From: Nymphalis io
Taxonomy: Eukaryota > Arthropoda > Insecta > Lepidoptera > Nymphalidae
Length of the DNA: 64,000 bases
Direction of reading: 5' to 3'
NCBI RefSeq assembly: GCF_905147045.1
Contig: NC_065914.1
Location: 3,968,001 to 4,032,000, forward strand
Shown: positions 31,405 to 44,500 of the stretch, one piece after another
Layout of the letters: every line of letters begins with the position of its first letter
Numbering within the stretch: the stretch's first letter is position 1
Made by a program: the position numbers and the translations under genes
The notes under the pieces: generated by a model
What the model was told of the DNA's origin: nothing
Databases searched by the model: none
The model's input: only the letters and a program-made list of their open reading frames with translations

Positions 31405-34400
31405 ACACCAACGTCACTACACCAACGACGCAGTCATACATACAAATAATATGTCAATGACGTTATAAATAATATTGATATATATTAAACATAGAAAGGA
31501 CATGTCACGATAATATCTAATTGATGTTTTAATCTGTTAACCGAATGCAGCTACGTGTTACAGAGCGGGGCGGAGCTTGGCAGGGTCGTCGCTCAAACAC
31601 ACGCCCATTCCTTCCCAATTCAAATATATATGCATATAATAGTTAACAATTAGGTACTTATATTTTATTCGCATCTTCGTCGCCATTGTAATAAACTTAC
31701 GTACAGATTAAAAAACTCCATGTTACCTATAGATTGTTTTTTTTTATTGATATGTATTTTTTTTTTAAGAAAATGAAGCTTTCAAGTCTGTCAAAGGCCT
31801 CTGTTTTTGAGGTTTGGAGCATATTGTACTACGCTGCTCTAAAGCGGTTTAGTGGATAGCACACGACATTCTCTTTCACCACCAAGCATGAAATGTATTA
31901 TAAATTATAAACACTAATTGCACCTGAATCAGCGGTGCTGTATTTGAACCCGCAATTTTCGGTTAAGATTCACGTAATCTAATCACTGGGCAATCTCGTC
32001 TCTTAAGGACAAGGAAGTGGGCCACACGTTAGTAAATTATTACTTTCACCCATAAACGAATTGACATTCAATCGGAAATTGTTACACGTCGATGCATCGC
32101 CATGGAATCTAAGACTTTAGATTGCGTGCTGTAACTAGACGCTCACTCTTCCAAGTGGAACAAAGCAAAAAAAGTAGCTGCAACTTAGAAGTACTAACCA
32201 GATAGCTTAAGTATAAGAATTTTATATTATTTGAAAAATATATTTGATTGAATTACGAGCAATCAAATAATTATTTATGATAAAATTACATGTTATGGAA
32301 AAACATATACTTAATTCTGTCCAAGTAGTAAAAGACAGAACATGGAAATTTGCTGTCCTCCGATCTTGGATTAGGACCATGACAAACTCACAGGAAGCTA
32401 CGGCCTCTCATCTAGCGCGTCTCTTAATCATCTTTTCACCGACCTGACATTTCACTTAAAGTTCTAATATATTATATGATATATCTCTATACTCATTTAT
32501 TATGATTATATATCTCCAGTTACATAAAGCACCATTATCAATTTTTGCTAACAATTCCATCAATATACAAATTAAAAAGTTCTTTTATTTATGTGACGAC
32601 TGAATTTCATTTAATTGAATCATAGTGAAAACCGTAGTAGTAGTTTAATAGCAAGAGTAGTATTAAATAAAAATTCTAAAATTAAACGTCGTCCGAGCAT
32701 CACATAGATTTTGAAGAGTTTTGTGTTTGTAAAAATACGATTATAAATTTATATATGTGTTATTTGGATTCTTGCGACAACAACGAACGCTTATAAAAAT
32801 CTAAGTAAGCTATTATATAGAGTTCAAACAATATCAGGTCCTAAAACAGAATCCGTTCTGGTAGACTTGAACAACTATCGTACAGACATGATCCAGGCCC
32901 TCGGAGGTGTTGAAGGCATACTGGAACATACATTATTCAAGGGAACTTACTTCTACTATATTATATATCCCAAAAGCTACTCCAACGTTATTTCTGTATA
33001 CAACAAATAAAAGCAAGCAAAGTCGCATTTAGCGCGCAGTCCGATATATTTGGATAATATCGCGACTTATTTATAATAATCCCTCCTATTTCGTGTCGCT
33101 GCCAAATATCGTCGGAGCGTGAAGTTTTTGATTTATTCAGTATAAATTTATTTATGTCCGATGCCTCAGGTGGAGTGTTTATGCGGACTTGACGCTTTAG
33201 TTAATTTTGTATAATTAATTCAATTTTGAAACATTATCATATGTATGAAATGGTTAACGGAGTAAGTTTTGATCTGCTCATATATATGTATTAAATTTAT
33301 TATGATATGAATTGGAAACTATAACAGACATAGTAAAATTCATGTTTCGCTCACGCTAAGTTACATTTCAATTATTTTTATCAGAGGATGTTTTTCCAAG
33401 GTTTGACCTTTAGTACTTATAATCATAGACACCTTAAGCTCACGATTAATATCTTAAAGCGATCGTTTTTAATTTTGTAATCGTTAAATGTTTTTTTTAG
33501 TCATTAATCTTTGTTGTGTACTTATTACTATCTAGAATTGAATAGTTAAAACTTTTCAATTGTATATATTTAGCATCTAGAAGTGAAACTGATTTTATAA
33601 AGACCTCGAATTGGTCTTTTTTAAAAAAAATAAAACAAATTATAGAAATTGATGTCAATTACTCACTCGATTATTCTTAAAAAATCCAAATAACCCACTT
33701 GAACACATTCAACGAATCACTATTCGCGCCAATAATGAATTAATTATTTTACCTTTCTGCCCATCAACAAAATGGCGGTTTTTAAATTATCGCGCATCTT
33801 TTTTTTTTAACAACGCTGTTTTATGCATCAAGGAATCTCCTAACTATATTTTATTTATATTCAGTAATTATTATTTATTAAGTTTTTATACAAAGTAACA
33901 GCCTGTGCTAAGGCCTACTCTCTCTTTTTGAGAAAAAAGTTTGGAGATTATTGCACAACTTGCGGGGAAGTTGTAAAAGCACCGTAGCGATTTTACGGAC
34001 ATTTGATTTTTAGTCAATCTTTGCATATTACAATTTATTTTTGATAGTCACAATAAAAACTGCCACCGGTTCGTAAAAGATCCAGACATGAAACTCGACT
34101 TATAGTCAGTAACTCTTTTGTTTTTTTTTTGAATGTTCTACAACAGGATCCCAGAAAATCCGTTCAAAATGCCTCTCTTGTAAAATTAAAAAATATATGT
34201 AAAGGAACGCTTGCGTGCCAAAGGTTATTATGCAAATAATTAATTTACGGGTAATAGCACACCACGGGAATAAAACGATCGCCTCCTGGCTATTTTTTAG
34301 GCTGAATATTTGTATACCAAACATGACATTAAAAAAAAAAAACAAAAAAAGGCCCGCTGAGTTTCTTTCGCCGGTTCTTCTCGTGTCAGGGTATTTCTTA

Positions 34401-34480
34401 TTACTGGTGGTAGTGTCTAATTTAACTATCAATAAATAAGTGTAACGTTTCTTTGTTAAGTAAACAATTTTTATTCGATT
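31405..34480. other. intergenic, mostly unassigned
   Basis: AT-rich. 31780-32005 holds a decayed reverse SINE-C (CGCAATTTTCGGTTAAGATTCACG...CACTGGGCAATCTCG). 33896-33965 has another SINE-C end. No exon recognised. The 172-codon minus frame reaching in from 34624 is the coding shadow of a LINE tail. Confidence 0.45.
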
Positions 34481-34488
34481 TAACATTT

Positions 34489-34625
34489 TTTTTATATTTG
34501 CCGGGAGGGCAAATGACTCCAGTCCACCTGATGCTAAGTGGTAGTAGAGTCCAAACGCGACGACGGCCAGTACAGTCGGGAAGAATGTTCTGCCGCTAGC
34601 CGCCATCGCCTTGCCGGCTCGCAAA
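34489..34625 (-). repeat. Jockey-type LINE 3' end fragment
   Basis: On the minus strand it repeats the end of the 6.2-kb LINE: ACATTCTTCCCGACTGTACT, GGCCGTCGTCGCGTTTGGAC, CTACCACTTAGCATCAGGTGG and CATTTGCCCTCCCGGCAAATA. Only the last codons and 3' UTR are present. Confidence 0.75.
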
Positions 34626-34879
34626 ACATAACCATATCATAGTTTTAATTTAATAGGTGGATGGAACTATCGCACTTATTGTCGGCGCATCTCGCTGGAG
34701 TTTACGTTCCGAAACGGTGCCAACATTCAACTTACTTTTAATTAATTAATCTTCTGATATGACGATTTAAATATGATAATTTTAATAGTTAGAAAAGTTT
34801 ATTTTCTTTGTGCATAACATTAATACATTAAATGGTATGAGTGCCAAGGTACACGAGAATTGATGTGTGAACATGTTTT

Positions 34880-35090
34880 TTATACAATAGATAGACGGAC
34901 GACCATATGGGCCACCTGATGGTAAGTGGTCACCAACCCATAGACGTTGTTGTAAGAAATTTTAAGCATCGCTTACATTGCTAATGCGCCTTCCAACCTA
35001 GGGAATTAAGATTTTATGTCCCTTGTGCCTGTAATTGCACTGGCTTACTCACCCTACAAACCGGAACACAACAATACCAAGTACTGCTGC
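34880..35090 (-). repeat. SINE-A copy, reverse, 5' end lost
   Basis: From TTTTTTATACAATAGATAGACGG to AATACCAAGTACTGCTG; the remainder is replaced by unrelated sequence. Confidence 0.7.
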
Positions 35091-35214
35091 ATGTGAGCTC
35101 ATATACCGATCTCACGCACACATTAACGCACACATTAACGCACTTACAATAACTAATCTTACGCTGACGTCATCTCACGCTCGAACTCTTAGCCCATACC
35201 GTGAACCAAGCGCT

Positions 35215-35405
35215 AAAATTTTTGTTTTTATGAAAGAGGAGGCAAACGAGCAGGAGACTCACCTGATGGAAAGTGACTATCACTGCCCATTGACACCTGC
35301 AACACCCGAGGGCTTGCAAGTGCGTTGCCGGCCTTTAAGGAATTTGTACTCTCTTTTCTTGAAGGTTTCTATGTCATACCGGTTCGGAAAAGTCGCCGAC
35401 GAAAG
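35215..35405 (-). repeat. third LINE/SINE-type element sharing the SINE-A tail
   Basis: Read on the minus strand it ends GTCACTTTCCATCAGGTGAG, TCTCCTGCTCGTTTGCCTCC, TCTTTCATAAAAACAAAAA. This lines up over about 45 bases with the 3' end of SINE-A. The body (AAAGGCCGGCAACGCACTTG, CAAGCCCTCGGGTGTTGCAG) is common in lepidopteran genomes. The plus-strand 133-codon frame over it is not a gene. Confidence 0.65.
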
Positions 35406-35409
35406 ATGG

Positions 35410-35980
35410 TTCCTCAGTGTTTGTGCTAAATTTTAAAAACTGACATTTTAACATTTCATAATGCTGCATATATTTTATATGTTTTTGCAGTAGTCAAAAA
35501 TTTAAAAAAAAAATGCGTGTTTTGGTAACTCGCAAAAAGCCATATTAACTTAAAAAGAATCGTTTCAAATCCTGTGATTTTACGGACACTTTTATATAGA
35601 TTTATTACTATACTTATTTTTTTTTTGTATATATTGATCTAACATACTGGACAACAAAGGTACGTAAAATTAAAATGGTGAGCAATTTATGATTAACCAT
35701 GACGGGGCCTCTAGGCAATACACGTCCCGGGCCTCCACTACGCAATTTTATTCGTAATTACTATATTTTATTACTAAATATATTAGAAAATCACTCTTTT
35801 TAAATATGAGAGAAATTTGACTTCGACAATTTCATAAACAAGTAATTTAAAAAACTGAATTCCTAATTTCTGCCTATGGGCCCTGAGCCTATTTGGGGCC
35901 TCTCGGCAGTTGCGTACACTGCCTAATGGATAATCCCACCCTGGTTTGAACCGAAGTTGATCCCCATTTTGACCCAATAT
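35410..35980. other. intergenic, nothing recognised
   Basis: AT-rich; the region 35700-35950 is less AT-rich, but no motif, exon or repeat family was identified. Confidence 0.4.
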
Positions 35981-35984
35981 GATT

Positions 35985-36120
35985 CAGTAACAACCTGTGA
36001 AATTCCCTGCTGGGCTGAGGCCTCCTCTCCCTGTTTGAGAAGAAGGTTTTTGGGCTTAGTCCACCACGCTGTTCCAATGCGGGTTGGTGGAATACACATG
36101 TGGCTGAATTTCAGTGAAAG
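35985..36120 (-). repeat. SINE-C end fragment, reverse
   Basis: AGTAACAACCTGTGAAATTCCC...CCACCACGCTGTTCCAATGC...CACATGTGGCTGAATTTCAGTGAAA; lacks the tRNA-like head. Confidence 0.65.
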
Positions 36121-36379
36121 CTTTTGTCATTACGCTTTAACTAGCACCAGTATTTATTACATTTACATAAATATAACTTTCACAGGAACCACCATATCTT
36201 TATAATTGCAAATAAAATAAAAAACAGTTAAAAATTTATAAAACATTGTAATTAATTATTAAATATGTAACATTTTACAAAAATATATTTACATTAATAT
36301 ATGTATATCGTATAAGCTACAAATCAAATATATAAAAAAAAAACCTTAAATGAACAGAATTACAACTATATATTAAAAT

Positions 36380-36910
36380 TTATTATCTGTGAGAATGCGG
36401 AACTAAACATTGAGGAGCGTTCACATTTACGATTATTCTTGTATTATGACAAATATTTGTCCAGAGGGTGGATCTACCAGTTATCTGTCCGATAGCTGGT
36501 TGGAATCACTACGGGTACGCGACCCCGGCCTGCTCTAGCTACTAGTGTCACATTCCTGTATCTTCCGTGATCACAGTATCCTCCCCCCTCTCCTTGATAC
36601 GTTGTTTCCCAAAATTATCCCAGCGTCACGCCAAAGAAGAAGGAAAACTAATATTAAACCCGGAGCGGTGCCTCCGTTTAGGCGTAAGCCAGTCACCTGC
36701 GGCCAAACCAGCACCACACGTATTGACTCGTCATTCCTGCGGATCCTGCTGGGGAGGAGGAGAGGGTGGCATGGGTACTGGGCAAGCCCGTGTTGCCATA
36801 AAGTCGCCTGCCCAGGCGTAGCAGCATCCACGAAGAGGACACTTCGCTCACCTGTCTTGCAGGTGGAAAACAACACGGAGAGTGGCTTGCTTAAATCATC
36901 TGACAAAGAT
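36380..36910. other. GC-richer block of unknown nature
   Basis: Stands out from AT-rich flanks and has open frames of 135 and 84 codons (+) and 111 codons (-) overlapping one another. None has recognisable motifs. GTGATCACAGTATCCTCCCC and GCCCAGGCGTAGCAGCATCC are the kind of sequence seen in mobile-element UTRs, but I recognise no family. Confidence 0.3.
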
Positions 36911-38480
36911 GCAGAGGCCTATATATATGACAAATATGAATACGTTGATTAGAGTACATTCCAATGACACGATATTTAACGGCCACATGTCTGCTCCGAG
37001 CAGTACTATTGTTAAGATACATCGGCGAACATTCGTATGTGTAACAGAATTCGTAATGGCGAACGCGAATGTGCTGCAATGTTCGTTTTGACGCATTCGC
37101 TGTTGCTGCGTTCGTTTGTGATGTTACATTACAAAGCTCTTGATTAAAACACTCCTTTAATCTATTGTCTATACAATTATAATCAAACAAGCTGAGCTCA
37201 CACAAGGCGAAATTAATTTAAATTAAGTACAAGTCATTATTTATTTAAGTTAATATCTTATTTATATCCGTATCAATAAAACAAATAAAAACTTATTAAA
37301 ATAATTTTATATGTACAACATAATTTCACATTGGTTAATAATTAATCCAATCAACTTACAAATTTATACAAAAAAAAAAGTTTATGACGAATAAAAATGT
37401 AAAGTTAAAAAAACAATCATAATTGTATTTTACAATATATCGGATTACACAAGGAACTTAATTAATACTTGTATGAATATATATTTAATCACTATATTTA
37501 AGACATTAAATGTCTTTTAATTTTGAGCCTAGAACATATTGGCAGTACACATACGATCTGCGACATCGCGCCTTGTGTGGCCTCAGCATTATTGTGCGTG
37601 TGACAAATCAACGAACAATTATATTTTAAGCGTAACAGTCTTTATAAAACGAGACTTTTAAGAAATATTTCATCTCTTTCTTGTATTGCAAAACTTTCGT
37701 AAATTAGAGTGCAACAAAAGATGCCAAAAAAATAGTAAGACAGTATTAGCTTTAAATCGATATGTTATATTTATTTATAAATTCGAATAAAATGAATTTA
37801 ATTATAATATAACAATTAAAATAAACGAATTTCATATTCTTCACAAAATCAAAATGAATTCGAAAATTGTTAACTGCGATTATAAATTATATTTATAATT
37901 TGTGGATGAAATTTTGACATTAAAAAACGACTGAAACGCTATCATTGCGCTTTTTTGAAAAAAAAAAAAAAAAACTATTTCATATTTTGTACGTAAAAAG
38001 GAATTTCATTAAATTGAATAATTACTTATAAGTACTGTTGTGAGTAGTTCGAATTTAATAATAAATAGTTTTCAATAATTATATTGTAAAATAACACCTT
38101 TTAATATAAAAAGAAGCAAAAACCGCTCTATGGACAAATAAGCTTTACTATACAAGTGCTTTTAATAAAAGACGGATTTTTTTTTAATAGGGTGTTTCAA
38201 CACGAAGTTTTTTAACAAATCATTAAAACAAAACATGACGTCAAAGACAACGAAACATTAAATTCAACATATTTTTTTTTAAATGGAAGACAATATATTT
38301 CTAATTTAAACAAAACTTTATTTTTCTTTATTTAATCTATTAAAGAGACGGGGGTTGCCATTCTAATAATAAATTGTCAATTTATAACAATCGAATCGAT
38401 ATGTAAATCGCCGTTTAACCGTTTTCCTAATTTTTCGGAATAGAATCGGAAAAGTATCGTAACCGTACCGTAATCGTTCC
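36911..38480. other. AT-rich intergenic
   Basis: 36990-37130 has several inverted copies of a GCGAAC/GTTCGC motif that could form an imperfect hairpin. The remainder is low-complexity A/T-rich sequence with poly-A at 37957-37975. Confidence 0.4.
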
Positions 38481-38489
38481 GTTATAAAT

Positions 38490-38705
38490 AAGCAGAATTG
38501 GTCTCCTACAGTGCTATTCTTTAAGAACTCACTTCATTACACACATGTGATATGTTGACAACCGATTTATGGTTATATACTATATTGATGCGTGTATTCT
38601 TGAAATGTTATAATTATTATGATCAATGTCGCATATCACTTACTGACATTACATGACCGTTTTCCGCGGTGAGATTCGAGATTGTTCTTACAAAAATAGC
38701 CCTAA
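38490..38705 (+). repeat. dispersed repeat E, copy 2
   Basis: Direct-orientation partner of 18070-18240: ATGTTGACAACCGATTTATG and ATTGATGCGTGTATTCTTGA, then an extra about 50-base segment (GTCGCATATCACTTACTGAC) absent or diverged in copy 1. Confidence 0.55.
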
Positions 38706-39224
38706 AGTTTCAAGAAATATAGTCTGTCTCGTTTTCAAATATTTAAAACATCCTAACTGATATTATATAACCTAACCAAAGTAAGAGATGGGAGTATGAG
38801 ATAAAATTAGCAGCCAGTCCAAATTCTAGAAGGGTTTCGGTTAGAGGAGATACCAAAAAGCACAATGAACTGAGAGACATTTTTTAAACACAAACAATAA
38901 CTGCAAGAACATTCCAAAAGTTCAGAATAAAAGTTTAATCTTTTGTCTGTTGTCCCTTTCACGTCTAACTGCTCAACCAAGTCAACTGATCCCATCCCTA
39001 CCTGAACCTACCCCCTCTTACTTGCGGGCGGTAAAAATTAACAATGAAAATAAAATAGTTGACAATATAAACGAGGAATGTGAAGTACCTGCGACGGACA
39101 AATGTTTATGATATTAAAAAATCTAATAATAATTAAAAAAAAAAATGTTTATATATGTGTATAATCGCCGATATGTATTCCAATATTATGAGGAGTAAAG
39201 ATTAACAAATATTATATTTACATG

Positions 39225-39730
39225 GACCAAACGATTCGCGAATAGCTCTGTTATATTATGCACTACAAACAGTTCTTGATTAATAATAATAATAATATCC
39301 TGGGACATTTTTCACACACGGCCATCTGATCCCAAATTAAGCTCGTACAAAGCTTGTGCTATGGAAACCAGACAACTGATATACTACATATACTACTTTT
39401 CTTTTGTAAATACATACTTATATAGATAATTACACCGAGACTCAGGACAAACAGACATGTTCATGCACACAAATGTCTGTCCTGGGTGGGAATCGAACCC
39501 AACCTACCAACCACGCCAACCGGCTAGTCGAATAATAACAATACTATTCCAACAACTTTAATTTAACTTCCAAAGTTCCGATAACAACAAACTATCACAT
39601 TGTATTTCCACGAATCCATAATAATTATCACATACTATTTAGATTTCGACCAATGACATCGTTTCATTTCAAGATCAAAGTTTGTTTATCTTTACTCCTC
39701 TATCTAACTAAATCAGATATTTAGTTATAA
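39225..39730 (+). repeat. dispersed repeat D interrupted by SINE-D
   Basis: Repeat D 5' part (GCGAATAGCTCTGTTATATT...AACAGTTCTTGATTAATAAT) at 39225-39290 and its continuation (AATACTATTCCAACAACTTT...AGATCAAAGTTTGTTTATCT) at 39535-39730, with a SINE-D copy between. Confidence 0.6.
39278..39533 (-). repeat. SINE-D copy, reverse
   Basis: From AATAATAATATCCTGGGACA to the head complement CCACGCCAACCGGC. About 25 bases of the head between B box and A box are deleted. Confidence 0.72.
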
Positions 39731-40100
39731 CTTTATAAACAGGAGAGCTGTAAGTAATATTTAATACATTTGTTATTAAGTTTATTTTTCGTTGTTTTTA
39801 TTATTAACATACGCCGTTTTATAATTGAGCTTGTCTTACATTCCACGTTATAATTTCATGCATTGTGTGATGACAAAGAAATCAACGATTCATTTGAGCA
39901 AAATTGAATCTTATTATCAATTATATTGAGCTTCGATTAGCTTGAAGTTAATTATAACGTGATAAAAACTTCGTGAGTTATCGAACGATACTTTGATTCT
40001 TAAGAGCGTTGTATTAAAACTGAATTCATCATTTCAATGTTTTTCCATAAAACACACCCAGACAAGTAAATAGGTATATAGAGATTGATCGAAACTTACT

Positions 40101-40138
40101 AATATATACATATATATATGTATATATATATATATATG
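40101..40138. repeat. (TA)n microsatellite
   Basis: Interrupted run of TA dinucleotides in intergenic DNA. Confidence 0.8.
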
Positions 40139-40379
40139 CTACAGACTTCACTTAGTTCAATATAAACTATCAGAAATGTATTATAAAACTTCGTATGAAA
40201 ACGCCCTTAGGTACTAAATTTTTATACATGAAGTAGGCCGATTTATGTTCATTCGTATATAAAAATCTTATAAACTATACATTACAGTACTAGTATCACT
40301 GTTAAAGCTATCACGCGTTACTCAGCAACTCACTGGAAAAAAGAAACAATTTTAGTTAGAAATATACTTTATATCGTAT

Positions 40380-40545
40380 ATAATTACAGGCACAAGGGAC
40401 GTAACATCTTAGTTCCCAAGGTTGGTGGCGCATTGGTGATGTGAGCGATGGTTGACATTTCTTACAATGCCAATGTCTATGGGCGTTGGTGACCACTTAC
40501 CATCAGGTGGCCCATATGCTCGTCCGCCTTCCTATTCTATAAAAA
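40380..40545 (+). repeat. SINE-A 3' half
   Basis: TAATTACAGGCACAAGGGAC to CCGCCTTCCTATTCTATAAAAAA; truncated at the middle of the family, otherwise near consensus. Confidence 0.78.
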
Positions 40546-40626
40546 ATATATATATCGCTTAGAATAGCTTGGTGACCACGCACGGATCCTTCTCTCATTC
40601 TGTCATCAGTAATTTGACATTATTTT

Positions 40627-40632
40627 TTTATT
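40627..40632 (-). other. dia: candidate distal polyadenylation signal of diaphanous
   Basis: TTTATT on the plus strand reads AATAAA on the minus strand, about 840 bases after the dia stop codon. No AATAAA was found nearer the stop, though the SINE at 41.0-41.3 kb lies between. Weak evidence. Confidence 0.2.
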
Positions 40633-40997
40633 CGAATCGATTTTATTAGGATTCCCAACAAGGAACGCACGTCACAAACTAACATCACACATTACACGAG
40701 TTATATATCTATGTGCCCCCCTCAACTATAGGAAACTATAACATCCATCTTATAATATAACTAAGTAACTGCTAATCTAATAAATAATAAAATTTAAATT
40801 AAAGACAATACAAGTTACTTAAATAACTAAAACAAAAAACAAAACTTCAACACAAAATTTGTAAAATTAAAAGAACTTAAAACTTTGCGTTTAAATTTTT
40901 TTGTTGCACAAATTTAAACACAAAGCATAAAAAATAAATTCCTATGAATATATTTTCGTTTTAATTATGAGTATATATACTTTTTTAAGATTTTTTT

Positions 40998-41287
40998 TTT
41001 TTATAGAATAGGAAGGCGGACGAGCATATGGGCCACCTGATGGTAAGTGGTCACCAAACCCCCTTAGACATTGGCATTGTAAGAAATGTTAACCATCGCT
41101 TACATCACCAATGCGCCAACAACCTTGGGAACTAAGATGTTATGTCCCTTGTGCCTGTAATAACACTGGCTCACTCACCCTTCAAACCGGAATACAACAA
41201 TACCAAGTACTGCTGTTTTGCGGTAGAATATCTGATGAGTGGGTGGTACCTACCCAGACGAGCTTGCACAAAGCTCTACCACCAGTA
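40998..41287 (-). repeat. SINE-A full-length copy, reverse
   Basis: TTTTTTATAGAATAGGAAGG to AGCTCTACCACCAGTAAA. It lies 190 bases downstream of the dia stop, so it may be part of the 3' UTR if the distal poly(A) site is used. Confidence 0.85.
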
Positions 41288-41474
41288 AATTTTATATATT
41301 TCACTTCTTTATAAAGTTTTTCTATTTGGTGGGGGGGAGGGGGCAAGAAACTTAAGATGTCGAGAAGACAATGCTGTACATATCAGAGAGAATCGTACCG
41401 ACAATAGTATTAGCCGGACAATTTAAAAGGGAAAACATCAATAATTAATAATGCTGTATCAAAAACGATGTAAC

Positions 41475-41557
41475 TCACTTCGTTAATTCCCGAGTCGTCA
41501 GCGGACCCGTCAGCGCTGATCTCGAACGAGATCTGTTCAACTGTGCTCTTCGTTCAG
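41475..41557 (-). CDS. dia: dia exon 24 (last visible; C-terminal tail and stop)
   Basis: After TTTTATTTTACAG the frame reads AERRAQLNRSRSRSALTGPL and ends TRELTK then TGA. The Arg/Ser-rich tail follows the DAD. Good acceptor and correct phase (1). Confidence 0.82.
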
Positions 41558-44500
41558 CTGTAAAATAAAATTGACATAAATTTATAATTTTGGTCTATTT
41601 TAATTATAATTTTTTCGTTAATCGCAGTTAATTAGACTCATTGTTTTCAATTACTAACTATTAATATATATATAAAAACATAATTAAATTGTTATAATTC
41701 TAAATAAATTATATATAGACTTCAAATAATTGCACATTGCGTCTACAATATAAAATAAACTTATAAAATAACTTTACATACGAGACAACATCAAAGATTA
41801 ACAAAAAACATCACTACAGTTAAATTTAAAGCTTACCTGCCTTAAGTTAGAGAGAGACGGAATGTAGGAGAGAAAGAGGAAGAAGAGTTATATCGATAAT
41901 TACAATAAAATATCTGGATAGTGATTGATTCACCGAAGCCGAGATGGCCTAGTGGTTAGAATGCGTGAATCTTAACCGATAATCGTGGGTTCAAAACCGG
42001 GCAAGCACCACTGAATTTTCATGTGCTTAATTTTTGATTATAATTCATCTCGTGCTTGACGGTGAAGGAGAACATCGTGAGAAAACCTGCATGTGTCTAA
42101 TTTCATTGAAATTACGTCACATGTGCATTCTACCGACCCGCATTGGGGCAGCGTGGTGGAATAAGCTCTAAACCTTCTCCTCAAAAAGGGAGAGGAGGCC
42201 TTAGCCCAGCAGTGGGACATTAACAGGCTGTTACTGTTTTTTTTACTGATTGATTCTCACGTCACTTAACTTGTTGTTTATGATCATCACGTATTTTAAG
42301 GGCATCCGGTCATTATTATTATTTGAATTAATTTCAAGACAGTATACAATCATAGTATTAAAGATCCATCTCGAAGGCCTTTTCTCGTCTTAAGGAGAAG
42401 GTTCGGGCGTCATGCCATCACGACGCTCCAATGCGGATTGGTATATACTAATGTAACTATGATATAGTTTCCTTTAGTGTATATATACGCGGGCGGACAA
42501 ATAGGCCACCTGATGGTAAGTGGTCACACGCCCATAAACATTGGCTTTGCAAGAAATATTAACCATTCTTACATCGCCAATGCGCCACCAACCTTTGTAA
42601 TTAAGCTGTTATCACTCATACTTCAAGTACTGCTGTTTTGCGGTAGAATGCTTGATGATTGAGTGGTACAATAGACGAGCTTAAGCCAGAAATCGTAAAA
42701 AAAAAAACATTTTTTAAATTCGAAGATGCAAGTTCTACACATGCTCGATTATGGAGAAGTCTACTTCACCATATTTGACCTTCCTTTGACCTTTGAAAGG
42801 ATAGATCAGATCAATCAACACCATGTTGTTACCAAGAATTAACGAAAGAAAACATCACGATATTACCTGAACTTTAGCACCAAATATTAATCATGCCGAA
42901 ATATTGTAATACTTTAAAACATATTTTTTTTAAATTGTTAGTACCATCAAAAGCTATAATAATAATAATAATGTCAACTTGTCTATAATTTTCTAATTTT
43001 GGTGAGGATGTTCGCCTGACGCGGTTCCAGCCATAGCGGATGGGTGTTGCCACTGGATAAATTAATTTAACCATTAACAAATTTTGTGGTAATAAAACTA
43101 ATAAAGTAATTTTTCTTTGTTTTGCGTCTAACACACATGCACTTACATATTTACACCTTATATAAATTACGCACATAAATAAATACAATAAAAAGTATTT
43201 AAATATGTAACGATTAAAAAAGCTAAACTTTTTTAAAGACAACTATGATTAATTGTTTTTTTTTTAAACTAATTTATGTAATAAAAACTCTAGTATGGCA
43301 TAATATGGCTATTATTGCTATATTATAGAATCTGATTTATATTATTTTATAGTTTAACATGAAGGTATCACCACCTAGTGATAAATGGTCACCAATAGCA
43401 CAATGGTCATGGAGGCGATCATTTCATTCCCAAAGTGTGCTATCATCCATAAGACCGCTATTTGTGTAAGACCAATAATTGTAACAATTTTTTTAAAATA
43501 AAATTTGTAATAAAGTTTAATTTAAATGGAGACGATTACAGCTTATAACCTTAAAAAAGGTACTGTCCCCAGAAAAAAAAAACTCAAAATTGACAAGCGA
43601 TATTAGTCTTTAAATTGGCAGGCGGCACAAGTACTCCGTGTACGATATAATACAAACTCATCTTCGTATCTGATGACTGTATACGATAATGTTTAAGCGC
43701 ACTAATAAAAAAAAAGTGCGAAACGCACGTATACCTGCTATACGGTGCAAAATCACTTGCACCAATCCTTGTTCATCCTCACTATCCTCTAAACGATGTG
43801 CATGCAAAAATGATCCTTATAACTACATGTAGTATTGAAATGATATGTGTAGTATTGATATTTATTTTTTTATTATCTATATAAGTATGATCAGCATAAG
43901 TAATAACCGCTAACTTTGAATTTGGTAGTCAGTAGTAATTATCTTGCACTACATTTTTTTTTTCATAAATTAATTGTTTATAATATATATGTAATATTAA
44001 CAAGATACTAATTAAATCGAATTAAACATAAACGGCCTTACTTAGTTATTCAGCGGGAGTTAGTTAAACAATGCTGTCTTCTTCTTTCGAATGTCAAATT
44101 AATAATAACAGAAAGAGAGAAATCTATGTTTAACTAAACAGTCGCTAAGCAACGATTTATAAGTAAGACCAATATCTATATATATAACGCGCCTTTTCGA
44201 ACCGCACGTGACGTTTTGTGACGTTTATGTTGACGTTTTGTGACGTCATAATGTTGAAATGTCTGTGATGATTAAAACGAAAGTATATAGATAAATATAG
44301 AGACAATATAACATTGTGACGTCACGTGCGGTTCGAAACGGCGCATTATATATATATATATATATATATATAATTATTTGTGACGTCATAATGTTGAAAT
44401 GTCTGTGATATAAAAATATATCGTTTATATAAACATGACATTGATTTTCATTCCAATACAACTCGATTTTTTTTTTTTTTAATTTTTGAAGTGCATAATG

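Noticed and set aside
34106..34624. 172-codon minus-strand open frame
   Set aside because: Its first about 45 codons are the Jockey-type LINE 3' UTR read through and the rest is low-complexity AT-rich sequence; no domain.
35035..35436. 133-codon plus-strand frame
   Set aside because: Composite of the end of a SINE-A copy and another lepidopteran repeat read against its orientation.
37957..37975. Poly-A run as evidence of a processed pseudogene
   Set aside because: No coding sequence precedes it on either strand and similar A-runs are common in this AT-rich DNA.
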